DNA of 64,000 nt from Malaciobacter mytili LMG 24559 (GCF_003346775.1 NZ_CP031219.1:496001-560000), one strand, 5' to 3'. Counted from the first letter of the stretch, positions 7,868 through 16,094 are shown. Program-made: numbers and translations. Notes: a model not told the origin generated them from the sequence alone.

Positions 7868-9427
7868 CTATACTTTTAATAATTCAACTGCACTTTGAGC
7901 TGCAATTCTTCCAAATACCAAACAATCTGGAATTGCACAACTTCCAAGCCGACTTGCACCATGAGGACCTCCAACAGCTTCACCTGCAGCAAATAATCCC
8001 TCAATTGGATTTTCATTTTTATCAAGTACCCTTGCTTTTGTATCAATAGCAACTCCTCCCATAGTATGGTGTACTTTAGGAATAGCTCTAAAGGCATAAT
8101 AAGGAGGTTTAGAAATATCTGGAACAAATTTATTTCTTAATTTAAAAAATGGTTTATTCATCTCTTCATCTTTTCCATTTTTTACATATCTATTATAATC
8201 TTCAACAGTTTTCTTTAAACTCTCAACAGGAATATTATAAAATTCTGCCAAATCTTCTAATGTATCAAATTTATGAATAACTTTTTTATGAATACCTCTA
8301 TAAACATTCTCTTTTCTAGTTCCTGTTGCCCCTACGCTATCACAAAAAACAATTGGATGAGTTAAACTTCCATCTGCATTTTTATGGATTTTTAAAATAG
8401 CTTCAGCTCTAATTTTTCTATCTGCTAATTCATTAACAAATCTTTTTCCAGTTCTTGCATCAACCATAACTCCATAAGCAAAAGCAGGAATTGCAAAAAC
8501 AGGAGCAATACCAAAACCTTTTTCATCTGGTGAGCCCCAAGGTCCCATTTGTATCCAAGCTAGATCTTTAGTTTTTACATTATGTTTCATCATCATTTTT
8601 AAAGAGTATGCTGTTGCCCCATAATGGTTTGTACAGTCTAAATCTGGTGTTAATTGTGAATCAAGTTTTTGTCTAAAATTAACATCATAAGAAAACCCAC
8701 CAGTTGCCATAACAACTCCACCATTTATTTTGTAGTACTTAGTAACCCCAGTTTTATTATTTTCTTCATTGAAATTAGGATCAAACTTAAATTTGTAATT
8801 TTCTCTTACTTTTATTCCAATTACTTTTTTACCTTTTTTATCAAAGATTAAATCATCTAAAATCACTTTAGTTCTAATAGTTGCTCCTTTTTTAAGAGCA
8901 TACTCTTGTAAAGGAATTGTAATTTTTCCACCTGAGTTAATTGTTGGCCAAATTGTTCTTGGAACAGAGTGTCCTCCAAAGTGTCCTAAGTTATCTCTAT
9001 AAATCACACCTCTTTGTGTTGTAAATTTATATGCTTCAAATCCATTTTTTGCAATAACTTCAACTAACTCTTTTTGATTTAATCCAAGTCCTGCTTTATA
9101 GATATCTTTTACATATAATTCATAAGAGTCTTCTATTCCTCTTTCTTGTTGTTGAGGTGAACCAACTATTGCAAAGGCACCTCCATTAATAGCTGAGTTT
9201 CCACCAAGTACTGGCATCTTATCAATCATTAATGTTTTTGCTTGTAATTCAATGCCTTGGCATAAAGCAGCTGAACCGGCAAAACCAGAACCCACAACTA
9301 CAATATCCCACTCCTCATCCCATTTGATACTCTCTTCTTGTGCGAATAAATTAGTATTTATTCCCATAAAAGTAATACCTCCTAGAACAGTAGCATTTTT
9401 AACAAATTCTCTTCTAGTAATTTTCAA
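7868..9427 (-). CDS. Tat-exported FAD-dependent reductase of the fumarate/urocanate reductase family (FccA-like)
   Basis: 519 residues. The Tat signal TRREFVKNATVLGG sits at 4-17. FAD-binding motifs are VVVGSGFAGSAA (43-54) and GGNSAINGGAF (75-85), with GLFAAGEAVGG near the C-terminus. Catalytic-type residues are kept: GKRFVNELADR (327-337, putative proton-donor Arg), HHTMGGV and GASRLGS. The C4-carboxylate pocket differs: IQMGPW (292-297) stands where Shewanella fumarate reductase has IQAHP, so the His is replaced by Gly. The substrate is therefore probably an unsaturated acid other than fumarate, as in urocanate or cinnamate reductases. There is no haem or covalent-FMN domain; electrons must come from the downstream cytochromes. 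The start is TTG at 9427 with AAGGAG upstream. Confidence 0.88.
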   Translation of the reverse strand: MKITRREFVKNATVLGGITFMGINTNLFAQEESIKWDEEWDIVVVGSGFAGSAALCQGIELQAKTLMIDKMPVLGGNSAINGGAFAIVGSPQQQERGIEDSYELYVKDIYKAGLGLNQKELVEVIAKNGFEAYKFTTQRGVIYRDNLGHFGGHSVPRTIWPTINSGGKITIPLQEYALKKGATIRTKVILDDLIFDKKGKKVIGIKVRENYKFKFDPNFNEENNKTGVTKYYKINGGVVMATGGFSYDVNFRQKLDSQLTPDLDCTNHYGATAYSLKMMMKHNVKTKDLAWIQMGPWGSPDEKGFGIAPVFAIPAFAYGVMVDARTGKRFVNELADRKIRAEAILKIHKNADGSLTHPIVFCDSVGATGTRKENVYRGIHKKVIHKFDTLEDLAEFYNIPVESLKKTVEDYNRYVKNGKDEEMNKPFFKLRNKFVPDISKPPYYAFRAIPKVHHTMGGVAIDTKARVLDKNENPIEGLFAAGEAVGGPHGASRLGSCAIPDCLVFGRIAAQSAVELLKV

Positions 9428-9458
9428 AATGAACTCCTTCTATGGTTTGTTAAATCAA

Positions 9459-9464
9459 ATTATA
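9459..9464 (-). promoter_or_regulatory. Candidate -10 element of the flavoprotein-cytochrome-HAL operon
   Basis: On the minus strand this reads TATAAT, about 32 bases before the TTG start of the flavoprotein gene, in the 130-base divergent gap. No clear -35 is seen, which is usual for Campylobacterota sigma-70 promoters. Confidence 0.5.
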
Positions 9465-9475
9465 AATAAAGTAGT

Positions 9476-9507
9476 GGGTCTAAATAATAACCAAAAAGTT
9501 CAGTCCC
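9476..9507. promoter_or_regulatory. Candidate operator: imperfect inverted repeat in the divergent promoter region
   Basis: GGGTCTAAA, 14 bases, then TTCAGTCCC: 7 of 9 positions pair. It lies just upstream of the minus-strand -10 element, where an activator would bind, between the respiratory operon and its divergent sensor kinase/regulator pair. Binding by that regulator is inference. Confidence 0.35.
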
Positions 9508-9562
9508 ATATAAAAGTAAAAGGGATATAATTTAAAATAAAATATTAGAAAAAGAATAGTTG

Positions 9563-11575
9563 ATGAGAAAACCTTTTTATAAAAATACTAAAATATTTTT
9601 TAGTTTTAGTCTTATATTTTTTTTACTTATTTTAAGTAACTATATTATTAATTTACATATCCTTCAAAGTATGATTTCTGACCAGCAAACAAATACTATA
9701 AAAGGTGCTTCAAAAAGAATTAGTAAGTGGCTTAATCAAAAAATAAATAGTATGGAAGTTATTAAGAATTTTATTAAAGATATAGACCATACAAAACATG
9801 CAAAAGATATAGAAAATATACTTTTACAAAGTAAAGAAGTTGCCAGTTTTGCAAATGTTTATGTGGGATATGAAGATGATACTACTTTATCTGGGCTTAG
9901 TTGGAATAAACCTGATAATTATATTACAACAGCTAGACCTTGGTATATAAAAACTCAAGTAAATAAACAAACTACTATTACAGACCCTTATTTTGATGTA
10001 GGTTTTAAAAAAGTAGTTGTTGCAATATGTACTCCTTTTCTTGAAGAAAATAAAAAACAAGGAGTAATTTGTGGAATACTTCCTTTAAATGATATAAGAA
10101 ATGAAATATTAGATATTCCCTTACCTTATGATGGAATAGCTTTTTTAATTGATAGTTATGGAAGAATACTGCTTCATCCTGATGAAAAACAGCAATTAAA
10201 AAACTCTTTTTACAGCTTTCCAACAGAAAATAAAATGACAAAAGTTAATAATGAATTTGATAGTTATATTTTTTCCCATGACCATATAAATCAATCAAAT
10301 TGGTTTATTATTGCCCAATTAAATAAAAGTAGTGTATATAAGAAAATAAACCTTCAATTATTGATAAATTTAACCATATATGCTATTAGTGTTTTAGTTT
10401 TTATTATTTTAAATGTAATTTATCAAAATAGACAAAATATAAGTGATGAAAAACTAAAAAAAACTGAAACTTTATTAAATCACTTTATTGATTTTGCTGA
10501 TAGGGGGATTTTAATAGCCGATTCAACAAATAAGATTTTATTTTTTAACACTTCTTTTACTGAGTATTTAAAAATAGATAAAAAAGATGTGGAAGATACT
10601 TTTTTAAACTATGAAAATAATCTTTTTAAGATTTTTCCATTGGAGTTTAGTATTGAAATTTATAATAAGATTAAAGAAGTAAAAGCTTTAAAACAGACTG
10701 TTGAAGTTGATATAATGCATAAAGAGAGTGAGAAATACTTTCATATTACAATTTTACCTGTATTAAGTAGTGATAAAACTTATCAAGGTTTAATATTATT
10801 TTTTCAAGATGTTACTTTAAAAGAAAAAGGAAAAATTTATAAAAAAGAGCAAGAAGATATTCTTTTTCAACAGGCAAAAATGGCTGATTTAGGAGAGATG
10901 ATAGCTGCAATTTCTCATCAATGGAGACAACCGTTAAACTCTTTATCTATAATGGTTGGAAACCTACTTCAATTTAAACAAATGGGGCATTTAACTGATG
11001 AGATATTTGAAGAAAATTTAAAACATAGTATGGTTAATATTCACTATTTAGCAGATACTATTGAAACTTTTAGAAATTTTTATAAAACAAGTAAAAAAGC
11101 TGAAAGCTTTGAAATAGATAAGGCAATTAATGAAGTATTTTATATACTTTCACCTCATTTTAAAAATCTTGGAATAGAGCTTGAAATTAAAGTGTTTGAA
11201 GCTGAAACTTTAGAGTGCTTAAATTATAAAAATGAATTTCAACAAGTTATTGCAAACTTAATACATAATTCAAAAGATGCAATTATTGATTGTAAAAAAT
11301 GTCCTAAAAAGATTATAATTGAAATTTTTTTAAAAAAAGAGATTTTTTATATAAGAGTTAAAGATTATGGAAATGGAATTTCTTTTAAAATTAGAAATAA
11401 TCTATTTCAAGCCTTTCAAACAACTAAAAAGCAAAAAGGAACGGGAAAAGGTTTATATCTTTCTCGTTTAATTGCTAAGAAAAAACTTGATGGAAGTTTA
11501 TCTATAAGTAATTATGAAAATCCAACAGAGTTTTTATTAACGCTACCTTTAAAAAGGAAAGAAGAAAATGATTGA
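9563..11575 (+). CDS. Membrane sensor histidine kinase with Cache-type periplasmic domain and PAS
   Basis: About 670 residues from ATG at 9563 (a TTG one codon upstream is possible). Transmembrane helices lie at about 12-34 and 268-288. The periplasmic loop of about 230 residues looks like a dCache small-molecule sensor (RPWYIKTQVNKQTTITDPYF, then GIAFLIDSYGRILLHPD). A PAS-like domain (about 305-425), an H-box AAISHQWRQPLNSLS and an intact ATP-binding domain follow (NLIHNSKDAI, DYGNGIS, GTGKGLYLSR). Divergent from the FccABC/HAL operon and overlapping the next gene by 8 bases. Position suggests it senses the substrate of the operon. Confidence 0.9.
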   Translation: MRKPFYKNTKIFFSFSLIFFLLILSNYIINLHILQSMISDQQTNTIKGASKRISKWLNQKINSMEVIKNFIKDIDHTKHAKDIENILLQSKEVASFANVYVGYEDDTTLSGLSWNKPDNYITTARPWYIKTQVNKQTTITDPYFDVGFKKVVVAICTPFLEENKKQGVICGILPLNDIRNEILDIPLPYDGIAFLIDSYGRILLHPDEKQQLKNSFYSFPTENKMTKVNNEFDSYIFSHDHINQSNWFIIAQLNKSSVYKKINLQLLINLTIYAISVLVFIILNVIYQNRQNISDEKLKKTETLLNHFIDFADRGILIADSTNKILFFNTSFTEYLKIDKKDVEDTFLNYENNLFKIFPLEFSIEIYNKIKEVKALKQTVEVDIMHKESEKYFHITILPVLSSDKTYQGLILFFQDVTLKEKGKIYKKEQEDILFQQAKMADLGEMIAAISHQWRQPLNSLSIMVGNLLQFKQMGHLTDEIFEENLKHSMVNIHYLADTIETFRNFYKTSKKAESFEIDKAINEVFYILSPHFKNLGIELEIKVFEAETLECLNYKNEFQQVIANLIHNSKDAIIDCKKCPKKIIIEIFLKKEIFYIRVKDYGNGISFKIRNNLFQAFQTTKKQKGTGKGLYLSRLIAKKKLDGSLSISNYENPTEFLLTLPLKRKEEND

Positions 11576-12257
11576 TGCAAAAGTATTAAGAAAGTTATCA
11601 AATATACATGTTTTAATTGTAGAAGATGATGAAATGACTGCTTATGTTATAAAACAGTCTTTAAGTTTTCACTGTAAAAAAGTTGATATTGCCAATAATG
11701 GAATAGAGGGGTTTGAAATGTATGAAAGCAAAAAACCTGATGTTGTTATTGCTGATATTAATATGCCAGAGATGAATGGCTTAGAAATGGTAAAAGCTTT
11801 ACATGAAATCTCTCCTCATTTACCAGTTATTATTATGACTTCTTATGATAATTCAGAAAATATGCTAGAGAGTATTAATCAAGGTGCTTATAGTTATTTA
11901 AGAAAACCTATAAAAATTGAAGAACTTCAAACAGCTCTTTTAATGGCAACAAAAGATATTTATAATTCAAATATTGAGTTAGAAGAGAACTTTCATTATG
12001 AGTGTAATACAAAAACTTTATTTAAAGAACATAGACCAGTAAAATTAACAAAAACACAAAAAGAGCTTGTACATCTTCTTATGTCAAATATTAATAAAGT
12101 TGTTGATTTTACTACAATTGAGAGTTATGTTTGGCAAGAAAAAAGTATGAGTATTGAAGCTTTAAGAATGTGTATTAAAAAAATTAGGACAAAAACTTAT
12201 TTAAAATTAATTGAGAGTGTACCTGGTTCTGGATATATAATAAATTCAAAAAAATAG
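11568..12257 (+). CDS. OmpR-type response regulator (receiver plus winged helix)
   Basis: 229 residues. The receiver domain (about 12-130) has acidic residues EDDE, the phosphorylation site in IADINMPEMNG, the conserved Thr/Ser region IIMTS and Lys in LRKP. The C-terminal winged-helix domain (about 145-227: VKLTKTQKELVHLLM, AGCTID-like end VPGSGYII) is OmpR/PhoB type. It overlaps the kinase gene by 8 bases, so the two form a cognate pair. The most likely target is the divergent minus-strand operon, whose upstream region has an imperfect inverted repeat. The target assignment is inference. Confidence 0.92.
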   Translation: MIDAKVLRKLSNIHVLIVEDDEMTAYVIKQSLSFHCKKVDIANNGIEGFEMYESKKPDVVIADINMPEMNGLEMVKALHEISPHLPVIIMTSYDNSENMLESINQGAYSYLRKPIKIEELQTALLMATKDIYNSNIELEENFHYECNTKTLFKEHRPVKLTKTQKELVHLLMSNINKVVDFTTIESYVWQEKSMSIEALRMCIKKIRTKTYLKLIESVPGSGYIINSKK

Positions 12258-12277
12258 ACCTTTTAAAGGTCTATTTT
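12252..12277 (+). terminator. Intrinsic terminator after the response regulator
   Basis: AAATAGACCTTT, one T, AAAGGTCTATTT followed by more T. The perfect 12-base arms include the regulator's TAG stop. Confidence 0.8.
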
Positions 12278-12322
12278 ACTTTTACTTTCTAAAAAATTTA
12301 ATAGTTTAATAATATATATTTT

Positions 12323-12459
12323 AGATAGAGGAGAGTTTTTCTTATCTAAATTTAATCTTTTAGAATATCAGAAGTTAAAAAACTTCTGATAGGTTATGGA
12401 ATAATAATGTTAAAACATTAATATTTGAAAAAAAGAAAGAGGGAAGACTTTCTTTTTTT
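12323..12459 (+). ncRNA. Candidate structured small RNA
   Basis: The roughly 320-base gap between the regulator and the rhodanese gene has no plausible gene but carries ordered structure. A -10-like TATATT lies at 12315-12320. Hairpins follow at 12323-12347 (AGATA/TATCT), 12367-12390 (perfect 10-bp ATCAGAAGTT / AACTTCTGAT, AAAA loop) and 12405-12420 (TAATGT/ACATTA). A terminator-like hairpin with a T run ends at 12459. Promoter, hairpins and terminator in this order suggest a free RNA of about 135 nt. I do not recognise a known family. Beyond it, another small hairpin (GCAAATA 12481-12487 / TATTTGC 12497-12503) is unexplained. Confidence 0.45.
12428..12459 (+). terminator. Intrinsic terminator ending the candidate small RNA
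   Basis: An A-run then GAAAG, an 8-base loop, CTTTC and seven T. The A and T runs can extend the stem. Confidence 0.6.
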
Positions 12460-12580
12460 ACCAAGGAGTGTTAAAAGGAAGCAAATATTTGAGTCCTATT
12501 TGCCTTTTCAAATCAAATTATATGCAACACAAGTGTATAAAAAGTGGGTTTTTTATACTTTTTATAAAATATTTTAAAAT

Positions 12581-13258
12581 TTACTCTTTTGGTTTTATAA
12601 TAGTAAAAGACATCGAGTTCCAGCTATGAATACCTCCCCTATACCAAAATAGTTTTTCTTGAGGATAGCCCATTTCAATAAGTCTATCTAAAGCAACATG
12701 GGATTGCTTACACCAAGCCCCATTACAAAAAACAATTATGGTTTTTGCATTATCAAAGTTATAAGTATCTTTTTGTTTTTTTATTCCAAGTTTTTTTAAA
12801 TTTTCTAAATATAAATCCATAAATAGTTCATCTTCTTCCAATTCATCAAAAGGAATATTAATAGCAGTTGGAATAGTACCTGTTTCATACCAGCTTTTTG
12901 GTCTTGTATCCACTAAAGCATAATTATTTACAGATTTATTGTATTTTGTTTTTATAAACTCTAAAACTTCAAGTTCTCCTACTGTTTTTACTTTATCATT
13001 ATAATTTATTGGTTGTACCATTCCTTTTGAAGTAATAAAAGTTTTTTTACAATTATTAGAAACTTCTTTTTTTGCAAAATCTTCACCCCAAAATAGTTCT
13101 GGTTCCATTGCAAATTTTATGCAATCACTATGAATTTCCCTTTGTATTAGAACTTCTTCATTTTCAACTTGTGCTTTTACTCCTGAAAGTTGAAGTATAG
13201 TTAGTTCTGAAGTAAAGGCAAAATTTAAAATTATAGGTAAAAGCAAAATTTTTTTCAT
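12581..13258 (-). CDS. Exported rhodanese-like protein
   Basis: 225 residues with a short signal peptide (MKKILLLPIILNFAFTSE). A rhodanese domain spans about 95-220: VDTRPKSWYETGTIPTAINIP is the CDC25/rhodanese N-terminal signature, and IVFCNGAWCKQS is the active-site loop with two cysteines five positions apart, the first expected to carry the persulfide. A Trp-rich end (FWYRGGIHSW) completes the fold. The N-terminal 90 residues contain two more Cys (HSDC, NNC). It probably handles sulfane sulfur in the periplasm or has a structural redox role. It stands alone on the minus strand; an inverted repeat TATAAAAAGT/ACTTTTTATA (12536-12566) lies beyond its stop without a clear T run. Confidence 0.85.
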   Translation of the reverse strand: MKKILLLPIILNFAFTSELTILQLSGVKAQVENEEVLIQREIHSDCIKFAMEPELFWGEDFAKKEVSNNCKKTFITSKGMVQPINYNDKVKTVGELEVLEFIKTKYNKSVNNYALVDTRPKSWYETGTIPTAINIPFDELEEDELFMDLYLENLKKLGIKKQKDTYNFDNAKTIIVFCNGAWCKQSHVALDRLIEMGYPQEKLFWYRGGIHSWNSMSFTIIKPKE

Positions 13259-13370
13259 ATGAATTCCTTTAAAGTTTATTTAATATCATAACAAATTAAA
13301 CACACTATTATTAAAAATTTGTTAAAAGACCTTTGGTAAAATATTATATCTTACTTTTAAAAGGATATTT

Positions 13371-13628
13371 ATGAAATGCCCAATTTGTAAAGATATAGAT
13401 TTAGTGATAAGTGAAAGACAAAGTGTTGAAATTGACTATTGTCCTTCATGTAGAGGTGTTTGGCTAGATAGGGGAGAACTTGATAAAATAATACAAAGAA
13501 GTAGTGTTTCTTCATCTCAATACAATGATTATAGAAATTCTTCTTCAAGTAAATATGACTCTTATAAGCATAAACAAAATGGAAATTATAAAAGAAAAAG
13601 TTTTTTATCAGAGCTTTTTGATTTTTAA
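13371..13628 (+). CDS. TFIIB-type zinc-ribbon protein
   Basis: 85 residues. MKCPICKD, then YCPSCRGVWLDRGELDKI with the CXXC pairs about 20 residues apart, is the zf-TFIIB family signature. A Ser/Tyr/Lys-rich low-complexity tail follows and the protein ends SELFDF. The biochemical role of the family is unknown; it is common in bacteria as a small stand-alone protein. RBS AAGGAT precedes the ATG. The exchanger gene follows after 10 bases. Confidence 0.85.
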   Translation: MKCPICKDIDLVISERQSVEIDYCPSCRGVWLDRGELDKIIQRSSVSSSQYNDYRNSSSSKYDSYKHKQNGNYKRKSFLSELFDF

Positions 13629-13638
13629 AAGGTAGTTA

Positions 13639-14619
13639 ATGATTTTATATTCTTTAGCAATTATTGCTGGATTTGCACTTTTAGTATGGAGTGCAGATAA
13701 ATTTGTAGAAGGTGCTGCTTCAACTGCTAAACATTTAGGTATGCCTACACTTTTAATTGGTATTTTAATTGTAGGATTTGGTACAAGTGCACCTGAAATG
13801 GTTGTTTCAGCAATTGCAGCATATGAAGGAAATCCAGCTTTAGCTTTAGGAAATGCAATTGGTTCTAATATTGTAAATATTGCTTTAATTTTAGGTATAA
13901 CAGCCTTAGTAGCTCCAATTGCTGTTCATTCAAAAATTATAAAAAAAGAGTTACCTCTTTTATTAGTAATTGTTTTATTTAGTGGATATTTACTTTATGA
14001 TGGTTCTTTAACTTTTATAGAGGGAATTATTTTATTAGTAGGTTTTTTTAGTTTAATTGCTTGGTCAGTATTTTCTGCACTAAAAACTAAAAGTGATAAT
14101 TTTGCTAATGAGATGAATGATGAACTTGAAGAGATAAAAATGAGTTTAAAACAAGGAATTTTTTGGTTAGTTTTAGGTTTAGTTTTATTAATTGCAAGTT
14201 CAAGAGTTTTAGTTTGGGGAGCAGTTGGTATTGCCCATGAGTTTGGAGTAAGTGATTTAATTATAGGTCTTACAATTGTTGCTTTAGGAACTTCATTACC
14301 TGAATTAGCAGCTTCTGTTATTGCAGCTAAAAAGGGTGAACATGATATTGCAATAGGAAATGTAGTTGGATCAAATATGTTTAATATTTTAGCAGTTATT
14401 GGAATAGCAATTGTTATTACTCCTATGCAAACAATTTCAAGTGAAGTTTTAAATAGAGATTGGATTGTAATGCTTTTATTAACTCTTGCTTTATTTGTAA
14501 TGGCTTATGGATTTAGAGCAAAACAAGGAAAAATTAATAGAATAGAAGGTTTTATTTTAGTTCTAGTTTATATTGCTTACAATAGTTATTTAGGATATTT
14601 TCTAACTACTACAATCTAA
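13639..14619 (+). CDS. Na+/Ca2+ exchanger family protein (YrbG-like)
   Basis: 326 residues, about ten transmembrane helices, with the two inverted alpha repeats of the CaCA superfamily: GFGTSAPEMVVS (about 47-58) with GNAIGSNIVNI, and ALGTSLPELAAS (about 214-225) with GNVVGSNMFNI. The Glu in each repeat is the ion-binding residue. Inner-membrane cation exchange, normally Ca2+ out against Na+ or H+ in. It is 10 bases after the zinc-ribbon gene and probably co-transcribed. Confidence 0.93.
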   Translation: MILYSLAIIAGFALLVWSADKFVEGAASTAKHLGMPTLLIGILIVGFGTSAPEMVVSAIAAYEGNPALALGNAIGSNIVNIALILGITALVAPIAVHSKIIKKELPLLLVIVLFSGYLLYDGSLTFIEGIILLVGFFSLIAWSVFSALKTKSDNFANEMNDELEEIKMSLKQGIFWLVLGLVLLIASSRVLVWGAVGIAHEFGVSDLIIGLTIVALGTSLPELAASVIAAKKGEHDIAIGNVVGSNMFNILAVIGIAIVITPMQTISSEVLNRDWIVMLLLTLALFVMAYGFRAKQGKINRIEGFILVLVYIAYNSYLGYFLTTTI

Positions 14620-14620
14620 A

Positions 14621-14648
14621 ATATTTTAGGATTTAATTCCTAAAATAT
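14621..14648. terminator. Bidirectional intrinsic terminator
   Basis: Inverted repeat ATATTTTAGGA / TCCTAAAATAT with a TTTAAT centre, between the convergent exchanger and flavoprotein genes. It overlaps the end of the minus-strand gene. Confidence 0.65.
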
Positions 14649-15927
14649 CTTCAATTAAACCAAAATACCACCCTTGTGCTGCTATTGCTATATCTTCTTG
14701 GATTTTTGAAGTAAAGCTATTTGCTTTAAAAGTATCTTTATACTCATATAAATGAGAAATAGAGACAGCTTTATTATCTGTAATCATAGAATAACAAATA
14801 TTTCCAGGTAAATTTTCTTTATAATTAAACTTTTTATTGTTTATTCTATCAATTAACTCTTGCGCAACTAAATAAGCAGTTGAATTTGCCATTTGTGCTG
14901 ATTTTGGAAAGGCATATTCTCCTTGTGAATCTCCTATTATATAAACATCTTCTGAAGAAATAGATCTAAATGTAGGCTGTCTAAGTTTTGCCCAGCCATT
15001 TTCATATGTAGCAAGATTTGCTTTTTTTATAAGTTCATTTGCTTTATTTGGTGGAATTATATTTGCTTCTTCAAACTCTAAACTTAAAGTTAGATATTCA
15101 AGTTTTTCTTTATTAAACTCTTCATATACAATTTTTTTTGTTTTAAAATCTATATCTTTAAAGTTAGAATAGGGTTTATAAACTATTATATCTTTATAAA
15201 AAGTTTCAAAAGCTTCTAAGAATTTTTTAGGTTTTGCTGCTGGTTTTTCTCTTGGGTCCAAAACTATAACTTTTGCTTTGATATTATGCTTTTTAAAGTA
15301 GTTTGCAATCATACAAGCTCTTTCATAAGGGGCAGGGGGACATTTATAAGTTCCATTTGGAATAGAAATTACAAAGTTCCCACCCTTAAAGTTTTTAATC
15401 ATTCTTTTTAAAGCTAAGTGTTCACTTCCTGGTTTTAATCCTGCTGGGGCTTTTAATTTGCACTCTTTAATTTTATTTATATCTTTAAAAAGTTTTTCAT
15501 AATCATAATCTATTCCCACAGCCATAATTAAATACTCATATTCAATTATATGGTTTGAAGTTATAATTTGTTTTTTATCTTTATTGATTTTTTCGATAGT
15601 TTCATTAATAAAATTATAATTATATTTTAAAATTGCACTATTAAAATCATAATTTAAATCTTCATAACTAATATTTAAAGCTTCACCCAACCAAGCATTT
15701 GATAAGGGGCAAGAAGAAAAATTTGCTCTTTTTTCTATTACAGTTACATCTAAATCTTTATTTAATTCTTTTAAATGTTTTGCACATGATAATCCTGCAA
15801 AGCCACCTCCACATATTGCAACTTTTGTTTTTATAGTAGATGTATTTATCTGTTTTGCATTTATATTTGAAGTTGTTAAAAGTGCAGCACTAACAAAAGA
15901 GTATTTAAAAAAATCTCTTCTAATCAT
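14626..15927 (-). CDS. Tat-exported sulfide dehydrogenase (FCSD/SoxF-like) flavoprotein
   Basis: 433 residues. A Tat signal (RRDFFKYSFVSAALL) at 3-17, then an FAD-binding GGGFAGLSCAKHL (about 40-52). FSSCPLSNAWLG near residue 70 resembles the flavin-proximal Cys segment of flavocytochrome c sulfide dehydrogenase, and YKCPPAPYERACMIA near 193 is a hallmark of that family. The second nucleotide motif ends IIGDSQGEYAFPKSAQMANS, also typical. Function by family: periplasmic oxidation of sulfide to sulfur or polysulfide. The usual small cytochrome c subunit is not next to it, so the electron acceptor is open. It could instead be a SoxF-type or unspecialised member. Confidence 0.82.
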   Translation of the reverse strand: MIRRDFFKYSFVSAALLTTSNINAKQINTSTIKTKVAICGGGFAGLSCAKHLKELNKDLDVTVIEKRANFSSCPLSNAWLGEALNISYEDLNYDFNSAILKYNYNFINETIEKINKDKKQIITSNHIIEYEYLIMAVGIDYDYEKLFKDINKIKECKLKAPAGLKPGSEHLALKRMIKNFKGGNFVISIPNGTYKCPPAPYERACMIANYFKKHNIKAKVIVLDPREKPAAKPKKFLEAFETFYKDIIVYKPYSNFKDIDFKTKKIVYEEFNKEKLEYLTLSLEFEEANIIPPNKANELIKKANLATYENGWAKLRQPTFRSISSEDVYIIGDSQGEYAFPKSAQMANSTAYLVAQELIDRINNKKFNYKENLPGNICYSMITDNKAVSISHLYEYKDTFKANSFTSKIQEDIAIAAQGWYFGLIEDILGIKS

Positions 15928-16045
15928 AATCTCTCCAAAAATTTTAATTAAGTTATCTTAACAAAAAAACATATAGAAATTAAATAAATATTATATTTAT
16001 AATAAGAAATTTTTATTTAACATAATTATGAGTTATTTTGTAACT

Positions 16046-16083
16046 ATTAATAAATTGTTAATTTAAAGTTAAATTCTTGTTAA
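16046..16083 (+). promoter_or_regulatory. Four 11-bp-phased (A/G)TTAA repeats upstream of the Spy-like/ArsRS-like operon
   Basis: ATTAA at 16046, GTTAA at 16057, 16068 and 16079: exact 11-base spacing. OmpR/PhoB-family regulators bind such head-to-tail repeats. The last copy lies 11 bases before the -10 hexamer, as expected for an activator site. An OmpR-family regulator is encoded in the same operon. Confidence 0.5.
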
Positions 16084-16094
16084 AAGCATAAGCT

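Noticed and set aside
8669-8851. A 60-codon plus-strand frame inside the flavoprotein gene.
   Set aside because: Opposite a conserved FAD-enzyme coding region, no start context.
12461-12505. GGAAG near a hairpin, suggestive of a signal recognition particle RNA.
   Set aside because: The conserved tetraloop and symmetric internal loop of SRP RNA are not present around it.
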